This document shows, in pieces, positions 18,141 through 28,054 of a DNA stretch of 64,000 bases. The notes below the pieces were generated by a model, which did not search any database, had not been told where the DNA came from, and saw nothing but the letters and a program-made list of their open reading frames with translations. Every line of letters begins with the position of its first letter. Within the stretch, counting starts at the first letter, position 1. Source of the stretch: Formosa agariphila KMM 3901 (lineage in GTDB: Bacteria; Bacteroidota; Bacteroidia; Flavobacteriales; Flavobacteriaceae); the NCBI RefSeq assembly GCF_000723205.1, contig NZ_HG315671.1, positions 1,957,351-2,021,350 on the forward strand, read 5' to 3'. The translations under genes and the position numbers were made by a program.

Positions 18141-18828
18141 ATGCGTTTAAAACTGAATTTACAAGTTTTAGTATATTCTGAAATTGCTCTTCGATAGTAA
18201 CATTAGAGTTATCGACTTCAATTGCATCTTCTGCTTTTAATAAAGGAGAGTCTTTTCGTGTGCTATCTAAATGGTCTCGTTTTTGCACATTTTCAAGTAT
18301 TGCTTCTAAAGTTATATCTTCGCCATTATTTTTAATTTCGTTATAACGTCTTAAGGCACGTGTTTCTGCGGAAGCAGTCATAAATATTTTAAGTTCGGCA
18401 TCCGGAAACACTACCGTGCCAATATCACGGCCATCCATAACTACAGCTTTATGTTTTCCTATTGCTTTTTGTATTTTAACCAATTGTGCTCTCACTTCTG
18501 GAACTGCAGCAACAATACTCACTAAATTAGAAACTTCTAATGTACGGATGTTCTTTTCAATATTTTCATCGTTTAAATACACTTCAGCAAACCCCAAGTC
18601 GCTATTAAATTTAAAGGATACATGTGCATTTGGTAAAGCAGATATTAAAGCTTCTCTATCAAAATATTCTGTAGTAATCAGTCCTTTTTTCATGGCGAAA
18701 AAAGTGATAGCACGATACATAGCACCAGAATCTACATACACGTAACCTAACGCTTTGGCTAATAATTTAGCAATTGTGCTTTTTCCTGTCGATGAAAATC
18801 CGTCGATAGCAATGGTAATATCTTTCAT
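18139..18828 (-). CDS. cmk: Cytidylate kinase
   Basis: The protein is 229 aa. It phosphorylates CMP and dCMP with ATP. The P-loop IDGFSSTGKSTIAK lies at residues 7-21, the CMP-binding YVDSGAMYRA near 32, and the NMP-lid region MDGRDIGTVVFPDAELKIF near 130. Its ATG shares one base with the stop of porQ (18828), so the two are co-translated. The porQ-cmk pair is common in Bacteroidota. Confidence 0.96.
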   Translation of the reverse strand: MKDITIAIDGFSSTGKSTIAKLLAKALGYVYVDSGAMYRAITFFAMKKGLITTEYFDREALISALPNAHVSFKFNSDLGFAEVYLNDENIEKNIRTLEVSNLVSIVAAVPEVRAQLVKIQKAIGKHKAVVMDGRDIGTVVFPDAELKIFMTASAETRALRRYNEIKNNGEDITLEAILENVQKRDHLDSTRKDSPLLKAEDAIEVDNSNVTIEEQFQNILKLVNSVLNA

Positions 18829-19847
18829 TATAGTAAGTCTATATTTAATCCAAAAAAACTTGAACTCGCCGAGCTTGAATATCGGGCATAAGTGTAACTA
18901 AATCGTACGCGATTCATTTTAATTCCGATACCAGCAGAAAGTCCCGAGAAATTTCGTTCATCTATAATACGTAACTCTTCTCCCCTTCTAAAACTATATC
19001 CTACACGAATATTGAATCCGCTATCTGGAAATAATTCTGCACCAATAATGGTATGGCGTATAACATTAGATAAAAAGCTTACATCTTCCGGGGTTTGATT
19101 CCCTTCTAAATCGCTTGTAACACGTGCTGGATTTGCCACAGCAATGGGCCATTCCTGTAAATTTTCTAAAGTAATATGCCAACGAATAGGAACATTTTCT
19201 AATTTTTGCGAAAATCCTAAATCAATTTCTAAAGGTAAGGGTTCGTATTGCCCTGCATATGTTTTGATTTGCGTTCCTAAATTACGAACCACCAAAGCGG
19301 CATTAAAATTTATTTTTTCATTTATGTAAATCGCGCCAAAATCTACAGCAGCACCAAAAGACGAATACTGCTCTAATTTAGAAGTGATTAATTTTAGGTT
19401 AGCACCTATATAAATATCAGAGCGTCCTAAGCGGGTAGCGTACCCTAAAGATAAAGCCGATTCGCCACCACTAAAATTACCGGTTGCATTCCCATCTTCG
19501 TCATAACCATCGAATTCTCCGTAATTAACATAGGTAATACCGGCGTGAAAGGTTTGTCTACGTCTGTCGTAAGTATACGCATATGCCGCAGTACCATAAC
19601 TAACTACACCTAAATGGCTGGTATAATTTAAAGCCAACTGATTATCCATTTCGGAGTTAATAGTTGCCGGGTTATAAAGTGCCTGGGTGACATCGTAATC
19701 GACATTTGTAATAACTTTTCCTCCTAAAGCTGCTTGGCGAGGCGAAGACACTAAATTTAAAAATTGGTAAGTTGTCTCACCACCCAATTGAGCGGATGCA
19801 ACATAACTACAACAACCAATAAAAAATAATGCTAATTTTTGCCTCAT
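18828..19847 (-). CDS. porQ: Type IX secretion system protein PorQ
   Basis: The open frame starts at 19895, but the ATG at 19847 gives a proper signal peptide (MRQKLALFFIGCCSYVASAQ), so I use it: 339 aa. The segment LGGETTYQFLNLVSSPRQAALGG is diagnostic of PorQ. The rest is an outer-membrane barrel of the PorV/PorQ (FadL-like) type, including GASNPATI-like ALYNPATIN. PorQ is an accessory T9SS outer-membrane protein, linked in Porphyromonas to the attachment complex with PorU, PorV and PorZ. A TAATTTG element ends 7 bp before the ATG, suggesting an almost leaderless mRNA. cmk follows with a one-base overlap. Confidence 0.9.
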   Translation of the reverse strand: MRQKLALFFIGCCSYVASAQLGGETTYQFLNLVSSPRQAALGGKVITNVDYDVTQALYNPATINSEMDNQLALNYTSHLGVVSYGTAAYAYTYDRRRQTFHAGITYVNYGEFDGYDEDGNATGNFSGGESALSLGYATRLGRSDIYIGANLKLITSKLEQYSSFGAAVDFGAIYINEKINFNAALVVRNLGTQIKTYAGQYEPLPLEIDLGFSQKLENVPIRWHITLENLQEWPIAVANPARVTSDLEGNQTPEDVSFLSNVIRHTIIGAELFPDSGFNIRVGYSFRRGEELRIIDERNFSGLSAGIGIKMNRVRFSYTYARYSSSASSSFFGLNIDLL

Positions 19848-19854
19848 ACGGGTG

Positions 19855-19861
19855 CAAATTA
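19855..19861 (-). promoter_or_regulatory. -7-like promoter element for porQ
   Basis: Minus strand TTTAATTTGCACCC; TAATTTG is one T short of TAnnTTTG. The ATG is only 7 bp downstream, which predicts a leader of 0-4 nt and supports the 19847 start. Confidence 0.4.
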
Positions 19862-19965
19862 AATAAATCTTAGATTTAAAACGCGCATTTATCAATTATA
19901 TTTTCATAGTTAATCAATGTTTTTAAACTTTTTACACGCTATCGGATTAAATGGTTTTTTAACAT

Positions 19966-20005
19966 AAAAAAGCATCCAAAACACTAATGTTAATGGATGC
20001 TTTTT
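19966..20005 (-). terminator. Terminator after lon
   Basis: A 12-bp stem (TGGATGCTTTTT on the plus strand pairing with AAAAAGCATCCA) has a T-rich tail on the minus strand, 34 bp beyond the lon stop. Confidence 0.87.
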
Positions 20006-20039
20006 AAATAATTTATAAGTGAATACTCTGCGTACTAAA

Positions 20040-22490
20040 TTATAAAGTTTTTGCGTTTTTTACTTTTTCATCTATAATTGCGACTTTTAAAACCTCGCTC
20101 ATTTCAGACACATAATGGAATGTTAATCCTTTTAAATACTCTTGCTTAATCTCTTCTATATCACGTCTGTTTTCTTCGCATAACATGATTTCTTTAATTT
20201 TAGCACGTTTAGCTGCAAGAATTTTTTCTTTAATTCCTCCAACAGGTAGAACTTTTCCACGTAATGTAATTTCACCAGTCATGGCTAAACTACTTTTTAC
20301 TTTACGTTGTGTAAATAAAGACACTAACGATGTTAACATGGTAACACCTGCACTAGGTCCGTCTTTAGGTGTTGCACCTTCTGGTACGTGAATGTGTACA
20401 TTATACTTATCGAAAATATCTGAATCTAATCCTAATTCTTCTGCATTTGCTTTAATATACTCCATAGCAATAGTTGCAGATTCTTTCATTACTTTTCCTA
20501 AATTCCCAGTAATGGTTAAATTTCCTTTTCCTTTAGATAAAATAGATTCAATAAACAGAATATCTCCCCCCACACGTGTCCAAGCTAATCCTGTAACCAC
20601 ACCTGCAACGTTATTATTTTCGTATTTATCGCGTTCTAATTTAGGTCCACCAAGTACAGAAATAATATCTTCATTAGAAATTTTTACATTGTACTCGTCT
20701 TCCATAGCAATATTTTTGGCAGCGTAACGTACCATTTTTGCAATTTGCTTTTCAAGTCCACGAACACCAGATTCTCTAGTATACCCTTCAACTATTTTTT
20801 CTAATTGAGGTTTTCCTATTTTAATATCCTTATCGGTTAAACCGTGTTCTTTAATTTGCTTTGGAAGTAAATGACGTTTTGCAATCTCTACCTTCTCCTC
20901 GATAGTATATCCCGTAACGTTAATAATTTCCATTCGGTCTAATAAAGCTGGCTGAATGGTATTTAAACTGTTTGAAGTTGCTACAAACATTACTTTAGAT
21001 AAGTCGTAACCTAACTCTAAGAAATTATCGTGAAATGCACTATTTTGCTCCGGATCTAGTACTTCTAATAACGCTGAAGATGGATCACCTTGATGTGAAT
21101 TTGATAGTTTATCAATTTCATCTAATACAAAAACAGGATTCGAAGTTCCAGCTTTTTTAAGGCCTTGAATAATACGTCCAGACATGGCTCCGATATACGT
21201 TTTTCTATGTCCGCGTATTTCAGCCTCATCGCGTAAGCCTCCTAAAGATACACGCACATATTCTCGTCCTAAAGCTTCGGCTATAGATTTCCCTAAAGAC
21301 GTTTTACCAACTCCTGGAGGTCCATAAAGACATAAAATTGGAGATTTCATATCGTTACGTAACTTTAAAACTGCTAGATATTCAATAATACGACGTTTTA
21401 CATCTTCTAAACCATAATGATCACGGTCTAAAATACGTTGCGCACGTTTTAAGTCGAATTTATCTTTACTGAACTCCTCCCAAGGTAAATCTAGAAATAA
21501 ATCTAAATAATTGCGTTGTATAGAATACTCTGCAACTTGCGGATTCATACGTTGCATTTTAGCTAATTCCTTTTCGAAATGCTTAGCAATGTCTTCATTC
21601 CATTTTTTCTTTTTTGAGCGCAGTCTCATTTCTTCGAACTCCTCCTCGTAACTCACACCACCTAATTCTTCTTGAATGGTTTTCATTTGCTGATGTAAGA
21701 AATATTCACGCTGTTGCTGATTCATATCACTCTGAACTTTTAACTGTATATCGTTTTTAAGTTCTAGTTTCTGAAATTCAACATTCATATAGCGCAATGT
21801 TTCTAAAGCGCGTTCTTTAAGCGAATTGTTTTCTAAAAGACTTTGTTTCTCTTGAACCGTTAAGTTCATGTTAGAAGATACAAAATTGATTAAAAACGAA
21901 TTGCTCTCTATATTTTTTATGGCAAAAGATGCTTCGCTAGGAATACTTGGACTTTCCTTAATAATTTGAAGCGACAATTCTTTAATAGAATCTATAATTG
22001 CAGCAAACTCTTTATTCTTATTTGCAGGTTTTTCTTCAGGAACTTCAGAAATTGTAGCCGTTAAATAAGGCTCTTCTGTAGTCACTTCGTTTATTTTGAA
22101 ACGTTTTTTACCCTGAATAATAACAGTTGTATTACCGTCAGGCATTTTTAAAACACGTAAAATACGTGCAACTGTTCCTGTTTCAAAAATATCTTTAGCG
22201 GTTGGATCTTCAATGCTTTCATCTTTTTGAGAGACTACACCAATAACTTTTCCGCCTTTATTAGCATCGTTAATTAATTTGATTGATTTGTCTCTACCTG
22301 CAGTAATAGGAATAACAACACCAGGAAATAACACCGTATTTCTTAAAGATAATATAGGTAAAGTATCCGGAAGCTCCTCGTTATTTATTTTCTCTTCATC
22401 TTCCGGAGTCATTAAAGGAATTAATTCTGAATTCTCATCAAACTCTTGAAGTGACATATTGTCTAGAGTTAAAAAATTAGCTTTTTTCAT
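20040..22490 (-). CDS. lon: ATP-dependent protease Lon
   Basis: The protein is 816 aa, full length. The N-terminal LAN domain spans about residues 45-240 ([19 protein letters not shown]), then a coiled helical region, then AAA+ ATPase with Walker [14 protein letters not shown] near 391 and Walker [11 protein letters not shown]. The protease domain has the catalytic Ser in [10 protein letters not shown] near 711 and Lys in [13 protein letters not shown] near 754. It degrades misfolded and regulatory proteins in the cytoplasm. It is monocistronic and divergent from the ECF sigma operon. No heat-shock operator (CIRCE) was seen upstream. Confidence 0.97.
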   Translation of the reverse strand: MKKANFLTLDNMSLQEFDENSELIPLMTPEDEEKINNEELPDTLPILSLRNTVLFPGVVIPITAGRDKSIKLINDANKGGKVIGVVSQKDESIEDPTAKDIFETGTVARILRVLKMPDGNTTVIIQGKKRFKINEVTTEEPYLTATISEVPEEKPANKNKEFAAIIDSIKELSLQIIKESPSIPSEASFAIKNIESNSFLINFVSSNMNLTVQEKQSLLENNSLKERALETLRYMNVEFQKLELKNDIQLKVQSDMNQQQREYFLHQQMKTIQEELGGVSYEEEFEEMRLRSKKKKWNEDIAKHFEKELAKMQRMNPQVAEYSIQRNYLDLFLDLPWEEFSKDKFDLKRAQRILDRDHYGLEDVKRRIIEYLAVLKLRNDMKSPILCLYGPPGVGKTSLGKSIAEALGREYVRVSLGGLRDEAEIRGHRKTYIGAMSGRIIQGLKKAGTSNPVFVLDEIDKLSNSHQGDPSSALLEVLDPEQNSAFHDNFLELGYDLSKVMFVATSNSLNTIQPALLDRMEIINVTGYTIEEKVEIAKRHLLPKQIKEHGLTDKDIKIGKPQLEKIVEGYTRESGVRGLEKQIAKMVRYAAKNIAMEDEYNVKISNEDIISVLGGPKLERDKYENNNVAGVVTGLAWTRVGGDILFIESILSKGKGNLTITGNLGKVMKESATIAMEYIKANAEELGLDSDIFDKYNVHIHVPEGATPKDGPSAGVTMLTSLVSLFTQRKVKSSLAMTGEITLRGKVLPVGGIKEKILAAKRAKIKEIMLCEENRRDIEEIKQEYLKGLTFHYVSEMSEVLKVAIIDEKVKNAKTL

Positions 22491-22726
22491 ATATATATTT
22501 AGGTCAATCTGTCATAATAAATTTAAAATTACAGATTGTTTTGATTTAAAAATTCTTCAATAAATCTATTAGACTATTCAAAATTAGCTTTTTACAGTCA
22601 TATTTTTCCAAATAGCTAACATATATTTTTCAATTAATATGCCAAGCTAACTGTATTTCGAAAAACTTTTATGATACAAAGTGTAACAATAAAGTGATAA
22701 CTTCATCCTTATAATAAACCAATAGA

Positions 22727-22734
22727 TATTTTTG
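22727..22734 (+). promoter_or_regulatory. -7 element of the ECF sigma operon
   Basis: TATTTTTG matches TAnnTTTG. Only three bases separate it from the TTG start at 22738, so transcription probably begins at or next to the start codon (leaderless). No -33 TTG was seen. Confidence 0.45.
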
Positions 22735-22737
22735 TAG

Positions 22738-23292
22738 TTGTCACTAACCAACCAACATATAGACACACTTATAGCACGCTGTAAAACTGGAGACCAATCG
22801 GCACAATTAGAAGTTTATAACAGATACTATAAAGCCATGTATAATACGTCTTTCAGAATTGTAAAAAACAGTTTTGAGGCCGAAGATATAATGCAAGATT
22901 CGTTTTTAACAGCTTTTACAAAATTAGAAACTCTAAAGGATATTAAAACCTTTGGAGGCTGGTTAAAACGTATTGTGGTTAATAACAGTATTCAACATTT
23001 TAATAAAAACAGTAAATATGAAGATGTTCCGTTTGATGCGGTAATGTACAAAGTTGAAGATACACATGTAGATTCTACACAAGATGATAATGCAAGTGCA
23101 CAAGCTAAATTTGTATTACAAACCATGAATACATTAAAAGACAATTATAGAATTGCACTCACTTTACATTTAATTGAAGGTTACGATTATGAAGAAATAT
23201 CGAGCATTATGAATGTGAGTTACGCCAATTGCAGAACAACCATTTCTAGAGCAAAAGAAAGTTTAAGACAAAAATTACAACACGTCGTTTAA
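22738..23292 (+). CDS. RNA polymerase ECF-type sigma factor
   Basis: The protein is 184 aa. Region 2 (about 24-90) contains the core-binding and -10 recognition segment FEAEDIMQDSFLTAFTKLE. Region 4 (about 128-178) is a helix-turn-helix with YDYEEISSIMNVSYANCRTTISRAKE. The only in-frame start with the full N-terminus is TTG at 22738, next to a -7 element; the first in-frame ATG is inside region 2 and too late. The gene begins an operon with an anti-sigma-like membrane protein (11 bp on) and two exported repeat proteins, which are the likely targets or co-regulated products. Confidence 0.93.
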   Translation: MSLTNQHIDTLIARCKTGDQSAQLEVYNRYYKAMYNTSFRIVKNSFEAEDIMQDSFLTAFTKLETLKDIKTFGGWLKRIVVNNSIQHFNKNSKYEDVPFDAVMYKVEDTHVDSTQDDNASAQAKFVLQTMNTLKDNYRIALTLHLIEGYDYEEISSIMNVSYANCRTTISRAKESLRQKLQHVV

Positions 23293-23302
23293 AATAAAGA
23301 TT

Positions 23303-23869
23303 ATGAAATCAGAAGATCATTTAGACCATCTTTTTAAAACGTTACAAAACGATTTTGATGTTGAAACGCCAAATGCACATCACGAAGATCGGTTTTTAGC
23401 GAAATTAAAAAATAATAAAACAACAGTTAAGCCTACTAAAAAAACATATCCGTTTTTAAAGCCCTTACTTGCTGTAGCCGCAACTGTGGTTTTACTTATA
23501 ACCTTAACATTTACAATTAAAACCCAAAAAAATAACACAGCAGATTTAGCAAGTGTATCTCCAGAAATGGCGAAAACACAAAGTTTTTTTACAGCTACCA
23601 TTGCTCAAGAATTAAAACAATTAAAAAAAGAAAATGCACCAGAAGTGCAACCCTTAATACAAGATGCTTTAAAACAACTCAATGTACTTGAAGCTAATTA
23701 CGAAAAATTAAAATTAGACTTAACCAAAAGTGGTAACGATAAACGCGTAATCTATGCCATGATTGCAAATTTTCAGAGTCGAATTGAAATTTTAGAAAGT
23801 GTTATGGAAACTATAGACAATGTAAAACAATTAAAATATATTTCTCATGAAAATAAAAACATCATATAA
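23303..23869 (+). CDS. Probable membrane anti-sigma factor
   Basis: The protein is 188 aa: an N-terminal cytoplasmic segment of about 45 residues, one membrane helix (about 49-68, LKPLLAVAATVVLLITLTF) and a periplasmic helical C-terminus (about 90-185) rich in Lys, Glu and Leu. This layout, and its place 11 bp after an ECF sigma gene, make it the likely anti-sigma factor that holds the sigma at the membrane. It lacks a recognisable zinc-binding HxxxCxxC motif. Its 3' end overlaps the next gene by 23 bp. Confidence 0.75.
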   Translation: MKSEDHLDHLFKTLQNDFDVETPNAHHEDRFLAKLKNNKTTVKPTKKTYPFLKPLLAVAATVVLLITLTFTIKTQKNNTADLASVSPEMAKTQSFFTATIAQELKQLKKENAPEVQPLIQDALKQLNVLEANYEKLKLDLTKSGNDKRVIYAMIANFQSRIEILESVMETIDNVKQLKYISHENKNII

Positions 23870-24932
23870 CATCACATTTCTGCTCTTGCTCCTGCCTTTT
23901 ATAGCGCTAGCAAAAAACCCTATTAAAGAAAAACATACAGAAGAACGTGTTATTAAAAAAGAATTTTCTGTAAACAGCAATGCCACGTTAAGCATTAATA
24001 ATAGCTACGGGAATTTAGATATTATTACTTGGAATGAAAACCGTATTGTTTTTGAAATTACCATAACTACTAATGGTAAAAATTCGGAAACTGTGCAGAA
24101 CAAACTAAAAGATATAACTGTAGAATTTAGCGGATCACCTAATCATGTTTCTGCAAAAACCATTTTCAGTAAAACGAAATCGAAATGGTGGGATTGGAAT
24201 GGTGCCGATAATGTAAATATGAAAATAAATTACATCGTAAAAATGCCAATCACCAATAACGTCGATTTAACTAATGATTACGGCGCGATTAATTTAGATA
24301 AATTAGAAGGTCATGCAAAAATTAATTGCGATTACGGAAAGATTACAACCAAAGAATTAATGGCCGATAATAACGATATTGAGTTTGATTATACTTCTAA
24401 TTCGTATTTTGAATATATTAAAAGTGGAACAATAAATGCCGATTATAGTGGATTTACAGTCGCTAAAACAAAAAAACTTTTTATTGAAGCAGATTATACC
24501 AATAGTAAAGTAGAAATTGGTGAAAATGTCGACTACAATTGCGATTACGGTAGTATAACTGTAGATAAAGTAAACTATTTTAAAGGCGATGGAGATTACT
24601 TAACTGTAGTAATTGGCGATGTGTATAAATCGGTAGATATTACAGCCGATTATGGTTCTATTAAAATAAAGAACATGACAGCCAATGCCAATAATGTAAA
24701 CATCGATTCCGATTATGTGGGAATTAAAATTGGCTACGACCCTAATTATCATTTTAACTTCGAATTAGATTTAGATTACGCCGATTTAAGAGATCAAGAC
24801 GATTTTGAATTCAGTACAAAACGTATAGAATCTAGCGACAAATATTATAAAGGTTTTTATGGAAGTGCTAATACACCTAACACCATAAAAATTAATTCAG
24901 ATTACGGAAGCGTATCATTTATAAAAAATTAA
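23847..24932 (+). CDS. Exported DUF4097-like protein with DYG repeats
   Basis: The protein is 361 aa with an N-terminal signal peptide ending near ALA (about residue 23). The rest is a series of short beta repeats with the motif (N/C/A/S)DYG: NDYGAINL, CDYGKITT, ADYSGFTV, CDYGSITV, ADYGSIKI, SDYVGIKI, SDYGSVSF. This is the look of a right-handed beta-helix (DUF4097/adhesin-like family) secreted or bound at the surface. It overlaps the anti-sigma gene by 23 bp, so the two are translationally coupled. Function unknown; it might sense or respond to envelope stress controlled by the sigma factor. Confidence 0.8.
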   Translation: MKIKTSYNITFLLLLLPFIALAKNPIKEKHTEERVIKKEFSVNSNATLSINNSYGNLDIITWNENRIVFEITITTNGKNSETVQNKLKDITVEFSGSPNHVSAKTIFSKTKSKWWDWNGADNVNMKINYIVKMPITNNVDLTNDYGAINLDKLEGHAKINCDYGKITTKELMADNNDIEFDYTSNSYFEYIKSGTINADYSGFTVAKTKKLFIEADYTNSKVEIGENVDYNCDYGSITVDKVNYFKGDGDYLTVVIGDVYKSVDITADYGSIKIKNMTANANNVNIDSDYVGIKIGYDPNYHFNFELDLDYADLRDQDDFEFSTKRIESSDKYYKGFYGSANTPNTIKINSDYGSVSFIKN

Positions 24933-24953
24933 CCACAAATACTTACTCAACAT

Positions 24954-25688
24954 ATGAAAAGCATTATTTTAAAAAAAGCCAGTTTACTAATCCTTGCCCT
25001 TATAAGTTTAAATTCTTGTGTTAGCATCAACAAAGGAATTCAAGGTAATGGTGAATTCATTACCGACAAAAGATCAACCTCTAGCTACGACAATATAAGT
25101 TGTACAGGGTCTATGAATTATATTTTAATAAAAGGTACTGAAGGACAAATTACTGTTGAAGGAGAATCTAACTTAGTCCCATATATATTAACAGAAGTTC
25201 AAGGCAATACGTTAACAGTAAAAACTGAAGACGGTGTAAACTTAAACCCAAGTAATAATCGAGATATAATTATTACCATTCCTTTTGAAGATATTTCTAA
25301 AGTCTCATTAACGGGTTCTGGAGATTTAATGAATAAAAATCTTATATCGTCTAAAAATTTAAGTGTAGGTATTACAGGTTCTGGTGATATTATTTTAGAT
25401 ATTGAAACCGTATCTGTAAAAGGTAGTGTTACAGGCTCAGGCGATTTAACACTAAAAGGTAAAACGGAACAATTAAATGTTGAAGTCACAGGGTCAGGAG
25501 ATTTTCATGGCTTTGGTTTAAAGGCTAAAAACACCGATGCTTCTGTTACAGGTTCTGGAGATGCAGAAGTTGTAAGTACTGAAATGTTTAAAGGTCGAGT
25601 ATCTGGCTCTGGAGATATAAATTACAAAGGAAACCCTAAAAAAGAGGACATTAAAGTGTCGGGTTCAGGAAGTATAGAAATGGAATAG
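24954..25688 (+). CDS. Head GIN domain lipoprotein (DUF2807)
   Basis: The protein is 244 aa with a lipoprotein signal (LNSC, Cys at 22). The mature part is a beta-helix with the repeat GSGD at residues ~121, 142, 161, 180, 200 and 218, spaced about 19-21 apart, ending SGSGSIEME. This is the auto-transporter-adhesin-head-like 'head GIN' domain family (DUF2807), common in Bacteroidota lipoproteins beside ECF sigma genes. It is 21 bp after the DYG-repeat gene and followed by a terminator. It is probably anchored in the outer membrane. No biochemical function is known to me. Confidence 0.85.
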   Translation: MKSIILKKASLLILALISLNSCVSINKGIQGNGEFITDKRSTSSYDNISCTGSMNYILIKGTEGQITVEGESNLVPYILTEVQGNTLTVKTEDGVNLNPSNNRDIIITIPFEDISKVSLTGSGDLMNKNLISSKNLSVGITGSGDIILDIETVSVKGSVTGSGDLTLKGKTEQLNVEVTGSGDFHGFGLKAKNTDASVTGSGDAEVVSTEMFKGRVSGSGDINYKGNPKKEDIKVSGSGSIEME

Positions 25689-25706
25689 AATGTACAACGT
25701 AAAACT

Positions 25707-25734
25707 AAAAAGCATCCATAGTAGGATGCTTTTT
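25707..25734. terminator. Bidirectional terminator after the ECF operon
   Basis: An 11-bp stem (AAAAAGCATCC with its complement) has a 6-base loop and a T-run; it lies between the convergent ECF operon (+) and the MFS gene (-). Confidence 0.85.
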
Positions 25735-25741
25735 TTATGCT

Positions 25742-27067
25742 TTAAAGTTGCTGTGCTTCATCTTTAGGAACTCTGTACAACAGTATAATTCCGATGAGAA
25801 AAAAGATAAATAAGAACAATATAGAGTTTCGCATACTTCCTGTAATTTGATCGATACTTCCATAAATCACCATTCCAATCACAATACCAATTTTTTCAGC
25901 AACATCGTAAAAACTAAAATATGAAGTTGTATCGTCTGTATTTGGTAAAAATTTAGAATATGTTGATCGAGACAAGGCTTGAATACCGCCCATAACTAAT
26001 CCAACAAACATTGCCGTAATATAAAACTGCGTTGGTGTTTCTACAAAATACCCATAGAAACATAAACACATCCATATAAAATTAATAACAATAAGTGTCC
26101 TAATGTTTCCAAATTTCTCTGATGCTCTAGAGGTTAAAAACGCACCTAATATAGCTACGATTTGGATTACTAAAATACTCACAATAAGTCCCATGGTTTT
26201 TTCTTGTTCGCCGCCCCACTCTACTTCTTGTTCTCCAAAATATGTTGCGACTAGCATAATGGTTTGTACCGCCATGCTGTACACAAAAAACGCTCTTAAA
26301 TATCGTTTTAATCTTATGTTTTCTTTAATATCAGCAAAAACTAATTTTAATTCTTTAAACCCGTTAAAAACCACATCTTTAGTCACTTTATGCCCCGTTT
26401 TTATGCCTTTAGGTAAAATATAATAGGTATACTGACTAAAAACTATCCACCAGATTCCTACCATAATAAACGAATACCGCATGGCTTTCATGGCCGCTTC
26501 ACCTTCAGTTCCTGTAATACCAAAAAGATCTGGTTTCATTACCATAGCTAAATTTACTATCAGTAATAAAACACTCCCAATATAGCCTAACGAAAAGCCT
26601 TTGGCACTAATTCTATCTTGTTGTTCTGGAAACGCAATGTCTGGTAAATAAGAATTGTAAAAGACTAAGCTTCCCCAATACCCTATTAATCCAAGAAAAT
26701 AAAATGTTAAACTTATATAAATATAATCGAGACTAAACCAGTTTAAACCAATACACGCTAAAGCACCTGTATAACAGAAGAATTTCATAAACACTTTTTT
26801 ATTTCCAATATAATCGGCGATACCAGATAAAATTGGAGACATAAAAGCAATCACTAAAAACGCAAAAGCAGTAACAAACGAAATCAGTGCTGTGTTTTTT
26901 ATATCAATTTCAAAAACATGCACCTGTTTATTATCGGTTAGAAAAAGAGCACCATAAAAAATGGGAAATATAGTGGAGGCAATAGTTAATGTGTACACAG
27001 AATTTGCCCAATCGTAAAACGCCCAAGCATTTAAGAGTTTTTTACTCCCTTTTGGATATATTTTCAT
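25742..27067 (-). CDS. MFS transporter (UMF1/Atg22-like)
   Basis: The protein is 441 aa with about 12 hydrophobic segments. The N-terminal NAWAFYDWANSVYTLTIASTIFPIFY is the signature of the UMF1/Vps-Atg22-like family of the major facilitator superfamily. The internal GGIQALSRSTYSKFLP is another family motif. The substrate in bacteria is unknown (yeast Atg22 exports vacuolar amino acids). It is monocistronic. Confidence 0.88.
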   Translation of the reverse strand: MKIYPKGSKKLLNAWAFYDWANSVYTLTIASTIFPIFYGALFLTDNKQVHVFEIDIKNTALISFVTAFAFLVIAFMSPILSGIADYIGNKKVFMKFFCYTGALACIGLNWFSLDYIYISLTFYFLGLIGYWGSLVFYNSYLPDIAFPEQQDRISAKGFSLGYIGSVLLLIVNLAMVMKPDLFGITGTEGEAAMKAMRYSFIMVGIWWIVFSQYTYYILPKGIKTGHKVTKDVVFNGFKELKLVFADIKENIRLKRYLRAFFVYSMAVQTIMLVATYFGEQEVEWGGEQEKTMGLIVSILVIQIVAILGAFLTSRASEKFGNIRTLIVINFIWMCLCFYGYFVETPTQFYITAMFVGLVMGGIQALSRSTYSKFLPNTDDTTSYFSFYDVAEKIGIVIGMVIYGSIDQITGSMRNSILFLFIFFLIGIILLYRVPKDEAQQL

Positions 27068-27132
27068 TCTTGAAAAATAAGAATTTTAAATGTGTTAAAA
27101 TTCAGAATTAAATTAAAAAATAGTTATTAGAA

Positions 27133-27930
27133 TTATTCAGTAAACGTAGTTACGCCAAACTTTTTAGCTTCTGCTCTGGCGTTAGGCACTAAAGCACTTA
27201 ATTCGGCAATTCTACTAGCGTTTGCAGGGTGTGTACTTAAAAGTTCAGGAGTGTTACCAGACTCCATTCGAGTCCATAATGCTGGTGCTGCAGCAGGATT
27301 ATACCCTGCAATAGCCATTAAAATAATTCCTATTCTATCGGCTTCAGACTCATGACTTCTACTAAATGGTAACATGCCTCCAACTTCAGATCCAATACCA
27401 TAATATTGGTTAAACATATCTCGGCTCTGCTCGTCTGTAATGGCTACATTTCCAGCAATAGCAATACCTTGTTGAATATATGCAGCACTCATACGCTGTT
27501 GTCCGTGATTTGCTAAAGCATGTGCAACTTCATGCCCCATAATTGCGGCAATTCCAGCATCGCTTTCTGCAATAGGTAAAATACCCGTGTAAAACACAAT
27601 TTTACCACCAGGCATACACCACGCATTTTTTTGTTCGTCTTCTATTAAATGATACTCCCATTTATAACCATCTAAATAGCCCACATAGCCATTAGCGTTT
27701 AAATATGTTTCTGAAGCTTTAGCAATACGTTGACCAATACGTTTAATACGGGCTGCGGAAGTGCCTTCAACAACCTTATTAGATTTTAAAAATTCGTTAT
27801 ATTGTTGGAATGATGTCGGAAATAATTGATCATTAGAAACCAGTGCCATGGTTTGTTTACCTGTAAACGGATTGGTTGCACACCCATAACACATTAATAT
27901 AGATAAGAGTATACCTAATTTTAATCTCAT
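27133..27930 (-). CDS. M48 family metallopeptidase lipoprotein
   Basis: The protein is 265 aa. The signal has a lipobox near CYGC (Cys17), so it is probably an outer-membrane-attached lipoprotein like LoiP and BepA. The zinc site is HEVAHALANHG near residue 133; the third ligand Glu is in HESEADRIGI near 193. Residues 205-250 include TRMESGNTPELLSTHPA, the usual M48 end. These proteases process or degrade misassembled outer-membrane proteins. It is a single gene upstream of divergent msrB. Confidence 0.93.
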   Translation of the reverse strand: MRLKLGILLSILMCYGCATNPFTGKQTMALVSNDQLFPTSFQQYNEFLKSNKVVEGTSAARIKRIGQRIAKASETYLNANGYVGYLDGYKWEYHLIEDEQKNAWCMPGGKIVFYTGILPIAESDAGIAAIMGHEVAHALANHGQQRMSAAYIQQGIAIAGNVAITDEQSRDMFNQYYGIGSEVGGMLPFSRSHESEADRIGIILMAIAGYNPAAAPALWTRMESGNTPELLSTHPANASRIAELSALVPNARAEAKKFGVTTFTE

Positions 27931-28054
27931 AATTATTTTTTAATTTTTAAAGCAATTTAAAAAAACACAATAAATGACTTTAACTCAAATCAAATTATTT
28001 TTAATGTGTAAGTATAATCATATAAAACGACAATTTAAATAAAACAAATAAATT

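Noticed and set aside
25742-27067. MFS gene as part of the ECF operon
   Set aside because: It is on the opposite strand and separated by a bidirectional terminator.
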